Assembly (NCBI GenBank): GCA_037903475.1
Contig: JBAJFG010000177.1
Location: forward strand, 248,001 to 312,000
DNA length: 64,000 bases
DNA from: Ancylostoma caninum
Lineage: Eukaryota > Nematoda > Chromadorea > Rhabditida > Ancylostomatidae
Direction of reading: 5' to 3'
Positions 11,611 to 22,371 of this stretch are shown here, one piece after another. The notes under the pieces were generated by a model. That model saw only the letters and a list, made by a program, of their open reading frames with translations. It made no database searches and was not told the origin of the DNA. The stretch's first letter is position 1. Every line of letters begins with the position of its first letter. The translations under genes and the position numbers were made by a program.

Positions 11611-12483
11611 ATGTGCCTTACTGACCATTTTTCGCTGACCCAACCCCGGAGAGGTCAATAAAATTGCTTGTATGATAAATCCATGGAAAATATTTGCCAT
11701 AATCGCGTTCAGCAAATTAAAGGCAGTGTGTCATTTCGTTTTCGTGGGTGAGTTTTTGGCGTATCCTGAATCTCCTCGGTGCGCTGAATCCAGCGGTATA
11801 CATAAAATGTTACAAAACGGCTTCTAAATCCATTTTTTAACGTCTTTCGGGACGGGATTTGGAACAGTTTGTCCAGCCGGATGAACGCGTGAAGCCTTTG
11901 ATCTTATCGAGCGAACACGTCAAGGCGTATTGTCGACCCTGCAGTCGTGGCGGGCAGCCAGCACAGTCACGGACCCCTCTGCCCAAGTGGTCCGTGAACT
12001 TCACATTCGGATCCTCTGAAAACGGGTTTGCGTCACTTTTATGCGCTATGCCGTACATCATTGGAATCAGCCTGACGAGAATGTCTAGTGTGTGCTGATA
12101 TCCACAGCCCAACGAGGTGACACTCTGCGTTTAAGAGACCACAGTGGACATGCTATCACCTGTCATCCGAGCGAAAAGGGGAAAAAAGCGAGGGAATCGT
12201 AAACTCGGAATTTCCGTGCAAAATGGGTGTGACAGTGGTGTTCTGCGCAATCGAGAACCCCGGTAAATACATTCTTTTCCGCCCTGTGCAAAAACGAAGA
12301 GTTCGACGAAATCCTACACGAAGTCATACACGTATACCTCCGGATGTCCATAGAGGGCACGTGTGCGAAGTTTGGCCCTGATTTACCTTCTGCGATTTCT
12401 ATTCGGGGCATACGTCCATAGAGAGCGAAAGGATTGCATGTTTTGGTTTTTCCAGTGTAATTTCTTTCAGAGCAGAGCATGGA
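11611..12483. other. Intergenic stretch, nothing recognised
   Basis: There is no supported gene or repeat in this 870-bp stretch. Overlapping open frames on both strands (11837-12112 and 12163-12480) have no recognisable motifs. Confidence 0.5.
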
Positions 12484-13392
12484 AGTTCAAACTGCTATGG
12501 AGGTCGCAAATACTCATGAGAGATAGAAATAGGTTGAATTCCATTGACTTCCTGTTTTTTTTAAAGAAACTCTTATTTAGGTCAAAGGTCAAATTCTGTA
12601 ATTTGGTGTCATCCGCAGTGTCTCACATAATGACGTTTATCGCTGAATCCGACTAAGAATTGGTCCCTTGCAGTAGAATCAATCCGCATACGCTAGAAAA
12701 TGTGCATGAGCTCACCACTGCATGGCATCTGCGAGGACTACGTGAGGTTAGTTCAACAGTGATCCTGCATGGATGTTTCTGCCATCCTGGCTCGGCGCCA
12801 GAATCATCATGTGCGCGGTAATATTCTGGGAATCCTGGAGCATCTTTACCGTTTATGGAATTTTTGTGGTATATTCCATTCTGAGAAAGATAAAACTCTG
12901 TAAATAATTTCCCATGATTTGCACAATTGTAACATTGCAGCCAGCCGGAATTTTTCAAAATTTCGAGGGAGCAGTGAGCTGTATTAAAACCGAACACCCG
13001 TCACTAAAGTTTAGATTCGTCAGTGGCATCTTTCCCTTCCAAACAGAGCTGATACAGGGAGCAAGGGTGAGAGGAACATCCGTACAGGATCACAGCTGAA
13101 CTAACCTCACGTAGTCTTCGCAGATGCCAAACAATTGTGAGCTTATGGACAATTTCTTGCATATGCGTGCTGATTCTGCAGGGGACGAATTCTTAGTCAG
13201 ATACCATTAGAAGACGTCATTCTGTGAGACATTGCGGATTTCGCCAAATTACAGATTTCCGTGCCGTGTGAATTCTTAGATTTCTGGAAAATACGAAGTC
13301 GATGTAATGAAGGAGCTTCAACTTGTTTCTATCTCTCATGAGTATCTACAGCTCCTATAAAGACTTGGACCGCCACGCTGTTCTGAAAGAAA
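12484..13392. mobile_element. Foldback element, about 0.9 kb
   Basis: The left and right halves are inverted copies. Matches include actcatgagagatagaaa at about 12512 versus tttctatctctcatgagta at about 13327, and catctgcgaggactacgtga at about 12727 versus its near complement at about 13108. The centre lies near 12935. The same blocks occur in the larger foldback element at 53087-56093, so this is one family. No coding capacity is seen. Confidence 0.65.
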
Positions 13393-13535
13393 CTATACAC
13401 AAAAGAGAAAAGGTGCAATTTTCTTGTTCGCTACTGCACTTACAACCATGCACGTACACAGACACATACACACAGTCAATTCGTTTTGATAGTGCGTTTC
13501 CCGTAACAGCGGCTCTGGTGCCAGAGAGGGCGCGC

Positions 13536-13662
13536 GTTTGGGCTCAGGCAAAAAAGGGGCGTGGCTGACGGTACGCACGCAGCGCGCAGCCGCTAAGTGA
13601 TAGCCAGGAAGGTTCACGCTGAGGGCATCATTGGCCACTCCCCTTTTTTGGCTGAGCCCAAA
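13536..13662. mobile_element. Short MITE, 127 bp
   Basis: The terminal inverted repeats are about 31 bp: gtttgggctcaggcaaaaaa then ggggcgtggc on the left, and the complement ending ggctgagcccaaac on the right. There is no internal ORF. It belongs to the same family as 13721-14283. Confidence 0.6.
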
Positions 13663-13720
13663 CACCCCGCCGCCGCTACCAGTGGAGCACCTGCCGCGGT
13701 CGATGAAACGGAGGACGCGC

Positions 13721-14283
13721 GTTTGGGCTCAGCCAAAAAATGGGCGTAGCTGACGGTGGCCCGCGGGTACGCATGCAGCGCGCAGCCGCTAATTGACAGC
13801 CACGAGGGCTCACGCAGAGGTGTGAGATTCTTGAACTGTAATTCTTAAAACCCTCCAAAATTTTCCCATAGAAGGGTACATGCTGTGCTGATCGCGGAGT
13901 CGGTGCCCATTTTGTCAAACGACGTCATTTTTATCCAGTTGAAGGCCTAATCATTGTGTTCAGCACGTGAAATAGCCTCGCCGCACAATTTTTCAAGGAA
14001 TTCTACGACACCGTATTTGATCCCGACTCAGGAGCGTATTACTGCCCTTCCATTTATTAAGATTTTTCAAACCCTCTTCTTTCGAATGAACCGTTTAGGT
14101 GACAGTTTTATTATGAATGCTCCGAAGCGGCAATTCATCGTTGTTACTTAGTAAAAGTAGTCGAAATGCGTGACATCCGCATCCTTCTATATGAGCCGGT
14201 GTAGCTGTCAGCAGAAGCACCGTAACACTCATATATCCATAGGGCATCATTGGCCACGCCCCTTTTTTTAGCTGAGCCCAAAC
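13721..14283. mobile_element. MITE of the same family, 563 bp
   Basis: The left end is gtttgggctcagccaaaaaa and tgggcgtagc. The right end is ggccacgcccctttttttag then ctgagcccaaac, its reverse complement apart from a few changes. Both copies lie within 750 bp of each other. The internal sequence has no recognisable transposase. Confidence 0.6.
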
Positions 14284-16279
14284 ACCCCGCCGCCGATGAA
14301 ACAGACCATCAATCTAGCGTCTTCGTGAACTCGGTGAATTTTATCGCTTGTTTCAGGATGTGTATTATTGTGTGAGGAAGTGGGCGTTACCAGACTACTG
14401 TGAGGCGCTTTCATTCAATGCGCCTAGCTAACGCCTGATTTCTCCTCACAATGATTACTTGATAAACATTATTCAGTAGGTTTCCTTCACCTTACTGATG
14501 AGTGCAGGAGGAAACCTACTTTTATGTTTAGTTTTTGTATAAGGTTCATGCACGAAGCGAAAACTGAACAGACCACAACAAATTTCAATATAACTTTAGA
14601 GTTTATTCCCTTCGTTTCCTCTTGGATTGTTCTTTCTAAATTCTTAGAACAGCTATAGAAGGGAACAGGTGATAAAACTCGTCCAAGAAGCCTGATCGAT
14701 CGCGTGTCAACAGTTTAATCAACCACGCTGCGTGCTCCAATGCCAGGGGAGTCGATTTCGAGGCAAACACCCTGTCAAAACGAATCCACTACATATACAG
14801 TCCATCCGGAACGAAGAACCTCCTCAATCAGAGGGAAACCTCGTGACAGCGCGATCATAGGTGCGACAGGGGTAAGAACGCCCTGCCAAAGTGAAGGGGG
14901 TCACCGGGCAAAAAGTGAGGGGTGTCGACTGGGGGGGGGGGGGGGGGAGAGAGGGACGTACACCTTTCTACTTTCTTTCAGTAAGAGTTGTGGTATTGGT
15001 AAGTAAGTGTTAATGCCCTATCCTTTGATGTAATACGTAATACCCAACATGTCTTCAAATGCCATGGAAACTGAGCAAATGTTGCAATATGTTTCTGCAA
15101 ACGCACCGTTTAACCGTTTCATAAAGCCGTACGATAGCGATGGGTCATCGCTATCGTGCTGTGGATGCTCTAGGATACTGCTATCAAATGAGGAAACAGC
15201 CATTGATTACATGAATGACGATACTCCTCAGCACACCTTCATGATATGGTCCATTCATACATACATAATTGCAGAACGTTTCTTCTCTCCTACATACAAA
15301 AATTTGACATTGAAATTACACCTGCTTTCGAGCTATTTTTGCTTACTATAACTTTATTCGGAAACGAAACCTAGGAGTGAAGGGTATCTATGTTCTCCTC
15401 CTTCAATCCCCTAACTGATAAACCACATCTCGTTTCATGTGGTTGCATGTATTTTCTGTGAGTGGGAGTGAGAATGTTTCTGAAGCCAGGAAAGGAAAGG
15501 AGCCATACATTTGCATCTGGGCGGAAAGCGCATTCTTTCTAATATGTATACATGTACAATACTTACCAATTTCTCGGAAACACAAGAAATCCCTTGAAAA
15601 ACACCTAATTTGTGGAGTTTTCGAACGTCCTGTTGGTACTTCTTTGTCTGCTCATCTTGCGCTAACTGTTGCATGTCATATACGAAAATGAAGAGAAAAT
15701 CTTTGCAAATTGTGGAGAGCTATCCTCTTTCCGATTAGTTCTCGAACGTTTCCATAATAATCTTCGAAACACATGCTATGTTTTTCATACCCTCATGTAT
15801 TTGAAAATTTCTCCGCAAACATGCTATCTATCACTTCCTACTTCTAACATGTATGTATCCTTCACTAATATCTAATTCTTTATCCTTCACATAGAAACTC
15901 GCTCGCCACTTTCCCTGTCTGCGGCAACGGTCACATTGCTCGCTCCATTCAACACTTACTGCGCCATTTCGACTCCTGACCCATTTATTCACGTGAACAG
16001 CTATAGAATTGATCCTTTATCATTGAATTTGTTCAGTTTCACTGTATTAAACTTTTGATTTCTTCACTTCCTTGTCTTCTGTAACTGTTCATTTCTGTCG
16101 CTCGCTACTTCCGAATCGTACCTGAAATTGCACAGGATTACTTTTTTTGCTTACTTTTTCTGTCACTTCTTCCCTTCACTTTGGTGAAAGGGATCTATTG
16201 GCCCCCTCCCAAAATGAAGGGGGTCTGAACCTTGGCTCGGACTATCGCACCTATGATTTTTTCTTGAATAGATCAACAT
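14284..16279. other. Intergenic stretch with simple hairpins and a G tract
   Basis: I find no gene. A perfect 12-bp hairpin (acgatagcgatg / catcgctatcgt, 3-base loop) lies at 15131-15157. A long G run lies at about 14930-14947. Open frames on both strands around 15049-15351 and 15435-15691 match nothing I recognise. Confidence 0.5.
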
Positions 16280-16282
16280 ACA

Positions 16283-16434
16283 TCAGGCCGTTACTCTGAG
16301 GCTGTTTTGCACGTTTTTTAAAAATTGAACTGTTTCTTCGTTGTTTTTTCTGTGTGGGCATAATGGAATTCAAAAAAAACACATTCAAATAAAAAAGAAA
16401 CGTTCAAAACGGCCTCAGACAAGTAACGGCTTGA
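16283..16434. repeat. Inverted repeat / MITE-like element
   Basis: The left arm is at 16283-16319 and the imperfect complementary right arm at 16391-16434. Shared blocks are ggccgttact, ctgaggc, gttttg and acgtttttt. The spacer is about 70 bp. No coding capacity. Confidence 0.5.
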
Positions 16435-18474
16435 TATATGATAATATACACGAAAAAGAAACTACAACAATGGATAAAAACAAAGAAGAACCCACCTTTT
16501 TCTCGATTGGGCGTGGCAGCGTTGATCTCAACAGCTGATCAATTCGACGTACGCTGTGAAGATGGCCTCCGCAGTCGCGCAACCACGAGGTTTCCCACCG
16601 GAAGAGGGGACTCGCCGTTTTGGATAGACTGAACATACTTATTGTCTGTTTTCAAATAATTGGCGGATGAGGTGCATAGCAGGACCTACTCGAACCTGTC
16701 AACCAGAGCCATGCATCCTTCGTTCGGGTCCCGCTGCGCTTCTGAAAGCGCTACAGAACCACGCATGAAATGTGTTTATCTTTTCGAGGGCTCCTGCCCT
16801 TACAGGCGTTCAGAAATAATTTGCTCTTTTGTTTATATCGCAGTTATATTATTGTTCAAAGCGACAATTCTCTGTTGATTGATTGACGCCGAGTTCTCCA
16901 GTAACCTTTCGTGTAGTTTGGGAGGCGCAGTTCCTATTGTTCAATTGCTCTTCATTGGTCGTGATCAGCTTGGGATAGTCGACAATCAGTGTCCAGAACT
17001 TTGAGGCTCACTGCTTCTTTGAGAAATCATTGGCACCAATGACTGCCCATCCGTTAACACTGTAAGGGACAAAGCGAAGTCGTTGTAGCAGATAGTGATT
17101 GCTCTTTGTCCGTTTGAAAATCTTGTAGAAAATTGCTCAAATTTAATATTTCTCAGGCGTCATTTCCGTAGTTTTTGAAAAGCTCATTGTGGATGGCATT
17201 CAATATGGCTTTGACATGGACCCGTGAGCAAGGTCACTTATGCCGCACCTCAAATTTAGAAGTAAAAAACCCCACGTGACATGAGGAGCTGCGCTTTATT
17301 ATACTAGATCTTGACGGAATACTGCGGTGGATACATTCACCATTCTCTGCCCACATTTGTGAGATGTTGCGGGGGAGGGGGCCTTTACTATAGTAGATGA
17401 CTGTATTTTCCCCTTTCTTTTCTTCCATAATAACGCCAGTGCAGAAATGAAACTTTCCGCAGATAATCTCCTCCAGAGTAACTGAAATAGAAAAAAATAG
17501 GGAAGGAGGCATTCTTTCACAGCTGCTGTTGAGATCTGCAGAGCAGAGGGAAATCAAATAAATTGAAGAAAAAGAAATTCAAGAATTCCAGGAGAGGGCA
17601 GGCTGGACTGTTCCCGAGAAATAGCAGGAGACTTGTGGAAGCGCACTTATCATTACGCGAAATACTTACGTTCCACCTGAAAAGCAAGCCTTAGTTAAAA
17701 TGTTGCCGTGAAGGTTCTTTTTTTTAATTTTGACACCAGTTGTTTCGGAAAAATGCGGGGAATTTCTTAATTGCTGCTGTTTTACTACAGATTAATAAGA
17801 GTTACGTATACTTGAGGATACTTAGAGATGCCACCTGGAACGAAAGCCTGAGTGAGAATTACTAAATTTCCAAATTTCGCTCAAATCTTGGACGCCTATT
17901 TTCAGGGAAAGCCCGGATTTCACCTTAGAAGTGTCATTCTCCTACGAGTAGTCTTGACTTGCTGATTTACAAGAAAGAGAAACACTTTCTCTAGAAAGCT
18001 CAGAATTAGGCGCATCACTTGTCAAAAAAATTCAGGTACATACAAGTAGGGTCCAGATCGCGCCCCGTCGCGGATGCAAATTTGGAATTTTCTCAGATGC
18101 GAGGTTCTCTGGAATAGAGGCAAGTTTGCTCTGCAAAATCTCGAACTGTTTCGGGATCAAATCCCAAATTTCCCTCCGAATTTAGGCAACTTTCAATTTT
18201 TAATTCGTTATTCAGCTTTCTCGGATGCGAGGATGCTGGCGTGCTCAGCTCGGTCTTCCTTGTTGGCAGGTACCTGGGAGCAGGATGGATGTTTGCTGGA
18301 AAATTTGGTGGAGATGCTATAATGAGCATCCCCACCTTGCCCGTACGCTAATGAATTAGATGCGGAGGAGAAAAAATGAATACAAGGCAACTTTTGCTCT
18401 TTCTTGTACGTGAATGTCAGCAATAAGTCCGTCAATACTACGTCAAAGACAGAAGATCCGGTGTTTATTCATTA
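16435..18474. other. Intergenic stretch, nothing recognised
   Basis: Overlapping open frames occur (16415-16636, 17234-17557) without known motifs. I see no supported gene, RNA or mobile element in this 2 kb. Confidence 0.45.
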
Positions 18475-19345
18475 AATGAATTATTAGAAGAGCAGTTTAT
18501 TTATTAAATGAATTATTAAAGTGAAATCTACAGTGTTCCGGTAGTGCTTATCTCTGATGGATTGCGTATGAGACTGCGGTTATCGCTGAAAAATGAAATC
18601 TTAGTAAAGTGTCATGATGGTGAGATGAACTCCAAAACTCATCAGCACGCTTCAGGCGATGATTGCATGCCATACACGGAATAAAGGATAGCAGATCATT
18701 GCTAACCACGTCACTGCTAGAGCATGCGTGTGGCAACAGAGGAGATCATCGCCCTGTTAGGAGCTGATCGCCTTCTCATGCTGAGGAAATAGTGCGAGAA
18801 GTGAGTAGACGCAGAATTAGCTACATCGACCGTCCCACTCTGCGCCCACTCGCCTCTCACAGTGTTTCCACGGCTAGAGAAGGCGATCATTCTCAAAGGG
18901 CGATATCTCCTCTGTTGCCACATGCGTGCTCTAGCAGTGACATAGATGGCAATGATCTGCTATCCTATACTCCGTGGATGTGAGCTGGCATGCAATCACC
19001 GCCTAAAGCTAGGTGTTGAGTTTTTGAGTTCATCTCACCGCCATGACACTATACTACGGGCTCTTATTGTTCATTTGGTGAAACATTTGTTACACATCAG
19101 AAAATTTGTTTCTCTCGTTTACTTATTCCTGTACAGCTATGTAGCTTTTAATACACAGAGACAAGAAAAGGAAGGTTGTCCATCAATGCCTTTCCCTTCA
19201 CCTCTTTCTTTTTATTTTCTGATGGGTGAAAGTAAGAAGCATTTTTTTTATGGCTATCGAAAAGAACCGTTTGTTTCTACCATTACCCTCAGCATAAAAA
19301 TGTGAATTTTGGAAAGAAATTGCGGAATGCAAAATCTGACAAAAG
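18475..19345. repeat. AT-rich repeat containing a 0.45 kb foldback core
   Basis: The outer parts match the repeat at 2165-2620. The core 18603-19056 is an inverted repeat: left arm 18603-18800, right arm 18860-19056, sharing gtgtcatgatggtgagatga, gatgattgcatgcca, gatagcagatcattgc and caacagaggagat with their complements. The 2.2-2.6 kb copy lacks the core. Confidence 0.6.
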
Positions 19346-20869
19346 TTGCCTAAATCACTATCGAATGATTTTATCGTCATTATCGCACTAATTATCACTA
19401 TTCTTTTCATCATCATTGTCACACTAACGAGTTCCTGAGATGACCCAACTTTTAAGCCCATCTGCTCGTATTTGAAGGGAACGAAACAGGTAGGTGATGG
19501 GTAAAGGTACAAGGTTTAGTCCGTTTTCCCTTGCCAAAGACCACAATTTTTGGTTCGGATCTTGAAAATACCTCAAACTTGGGGAATTTAACAAGTTCAA
19601 CAAGCAACAAGCATTCGTTTAACAAGTTTTTAGTATCTTAGTAATCAACCATTCTCCATAATACTAATAATTCGAATTAAATTACTAAATCAGTACATTC
19701 GGCTGTGAGATCCTTCCAGTTGTTCGATATATCAATCTAATCGGCTACCTATCTTCTGTCAACACTTAATGGTCTCAGCCTCAGACATTTCTAGTGGGCT
19801 TGCGGTGTGCGCATTCGAGCCTGAGCCTACCCGAGTCCCTTATTTGTGGGCGTGGTCTCAGAGCGAGCCGTCCGCGTACCATATTTGTGGGCAGAACTTG
19901 TCAAGGGGAGTCTCACTTGCCATATTAATGGGCTGGCCTCAATAAGCTGAATTTATGATACATCGGACTCCGGTTCGCATCATCATGCCTGCGACTGTGA
20001 GATAGGAAGTGGGAATGACGCGTCGTGACTTTCCTTATAGTCTGGAAATTCCACTGTTTTGCTTCACATGCTTCGACAAACGAATTACGCATGTCTTCTC
20101 TGCAAAGAGTGTGCAAAGAGGCAATTTCAAGAGAGAAGAGACAAGAAAAAAGGATTCCCGATGCGGCCCCCAATACCCATACGCAGTCAAATCGTTGCGA
20201 TCAAGTATAATAAAAACAAGCGTCGTCGCTGGAGTTCGACGCGTAGTATTACGTCAGTTTACGTGGCTTGATGAAAGATTAAGGATTTCTGCGGTGGAAG
20301 GAAGGCAGGTCGAGTGACACACTTGTTCCAAATCGTTAAGGTTGAGTTGTCACACACGCAATACGGATCCGTATTTACAGATAGAGTACCGAGATTATGG
20401 AGAATGAAGAAATTAGCAAACTGGAAGTGGTTGTGACTATCAGGATAGATGGACGAGTGGACAAAGCAGCGGACTCATTGTCAATAATGGACACTCAGAA
20501 CGTAAGTTCGAATCCTTCAGAGAGTAGATCACAATGCAAACATGTGAGGGCTTTGCGAAAAGTCTGCTCTTCCTGTTTCTGGGGGTTTTCAACTCTCTTT
20601 CATTGTTGTACGCTCCGATGAGTCGCTATGATGCCCTCACCCTCCCCGAGCTGCTGTTTACCAGTCCGCCCGCGCTCGTATTCCGTGCCTCCCGCACTCG
20701 TTCAAGGTGCCTCCTATGCTCACTTTGCAACTTGCCCGCGAGAATGATCTGAAGCCGGCCGCAAAGCTACCGCAGATGGCCCAAGAATTGCCTGAGAGCC
20801 AAAACGAATGGACAAGAAAGAAAGATGTAGGATTTATTTCGTATCAGAAGCTTCTGTAGAATTCAAGGT
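19346..20869. other. Intergenic stretch upstream of the HAP-2 stop
   Basis: I see no gene. A degenerate tRNA-like segment with A-box and B-box resemblance (gttcgaatcc at about 20506-20515) lies near 20437-20520, but its stems do not pair well. Confidence 0.4.
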
Positions 20870-22371
20870 CTACCAGTTACCTGTTATGAAGGCTGCCCAT
20901 GAAGAGCCAGCTTTTTTCGTTGGAACTTTCCATGAAGTGCCAGTCTTCAACGTCGGATCCACGTCGCACCACTGAAATTTGGCACACTTTCAACGTCATA
21001 GATACAAAACTCGTACCGAAGAGTATTCGAAGGTACCTGGCCCATTGGTAGGTCAGGTTTTGCCATAGACGCGAATTTCACAAAGACATCCAAGCTACAG
21101 TAGGTTTTTCCATTGCAATCAGCGAGCAGCGTCGTAATGGGGTAGATGGTCAAATTGCCATCATGATAATTGAGCTAAAAAACCGGCCGTGAAGAACCAG
21201 TCGTAATGGCTTAAGTTATGTTTGTAATAAAGTTCACTATCTACTACAATTATTAAGGTGGTAGATTGCGAACACGTGCTGAAGTTCCGACGTTTTTATG
21301 AATGTGTTGTCGGACACCCTTTGTCAAACATTAGGTGATATGTGGCAGTGCCTCTCATGGAGAATCTATTTTATAAGCAGATTCTGTAATACATTACTTC
21401 ATCCCTGATTTTTATAGAAATTTATAAGAGGGCCGACCGAAGTTTTCGAATTTCCATTCCATGCGCTTTATGTCGTTTAAGAACGTAAAACTGCAGCGGA
21501 GCACCACCACAAGTCATATAAAGAATCAAGAGAATATTTGTTGTGTTACACGACTAAATTCATGCGACTATCGACTACTTGAAAATGGCCTCCAACTTGG
21601 GTAATGGAACGGGAATTGTGACCGTCAATCGATTTTTGGACAGATGTCCTTCATGTCTGTAATCAGAAGTCGCGCTGCGACGGCGTTGAGCCCAAAACTA
21701 CTTGTACTATGGGACAAGCACTTTCTTCCGTGGGTAGAGCTTTCCATGGCTGAGAGAAACTCTAAAACCGCGACGAGACCAATATTTGGGTGAGCTGCTA
21801 TTTCAGGTTATGGCGCAGCGTCATCCAGAAGGAAAGCGGTCACTTTCTGTGTGGAAGATTTCGAAGGTTCAACAATACTAATCCTGGATAAAACTTGAAC
21901 TGTGGTATCATAACTTTGTCTTTTTTAAGGAAATATTTTATTGCATGCAAAACGTGCATTCCCGTTCTGACACCCTAATAATACAGCCTATCTCACCTTA
22001 AAGTACGGCTTATTATCGGTGTGGTTGAGCCAGAGTTCAATGAAAGTCGCCGCAGTGTACGGAGGATGCAGGTCAGGTTGGAACACCTCCGCAGCGATGC
22101 CCAGAATTGAGAAAAAAGCGAAGAGGGTTGAGTCATGCTGTAGTAGAGCTAATTTCTTGAAGAATTTAGGCGGTTTATGTCAAACAACTCACCGCTGAAT
22201 AAATGTAGTACTTGTTGCAGTTCACCCATTTGCACTTCGGGTCGCCGGCTTTGGCTGACATACAGTCAATTTTCAAGTTCATACGCATATTTATGTCATT
22301 GAAGATCGGTCCTCCACGGAGCTTCTGCAGCTCCAAGCCAATGTTAAGACCATTCATCATTAAAGTGGAAT
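20870..22371 (-). CDS. HAP-2 exons 8-11 (3' island)
   Basis: Exon 8 (22371-22193) reads [20 protein letters not shown] and onward to YYIYSA. Exon 9 (22137-21997) carries the HD acid/base motif and ends [10 protein letters not shown]. Exon 10 (21174-21037) includes [18 protein letters not shown]. Exon 11 (20971-20870) reads WCDVDPTLKTGTSW and ends AAFITGNW. Introns are 55, 822 and 65 bp. Relative to HAP-1, exon 10 is two codons shorter and exon 11 two codons longer. Confidence 0.88.

Noticed and set aside
11837..12112. 91-codon minus-strand ORF as a phosphatase fragment
   Set aside because: No histidine phosphatase motif and no similarity to any HAP exon.
15018..15351. ORFs on both strands around a 12-bp hairpin
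   Set aside because: The openness on both strands comes partly from the palindromic sequence; no family resemblance.
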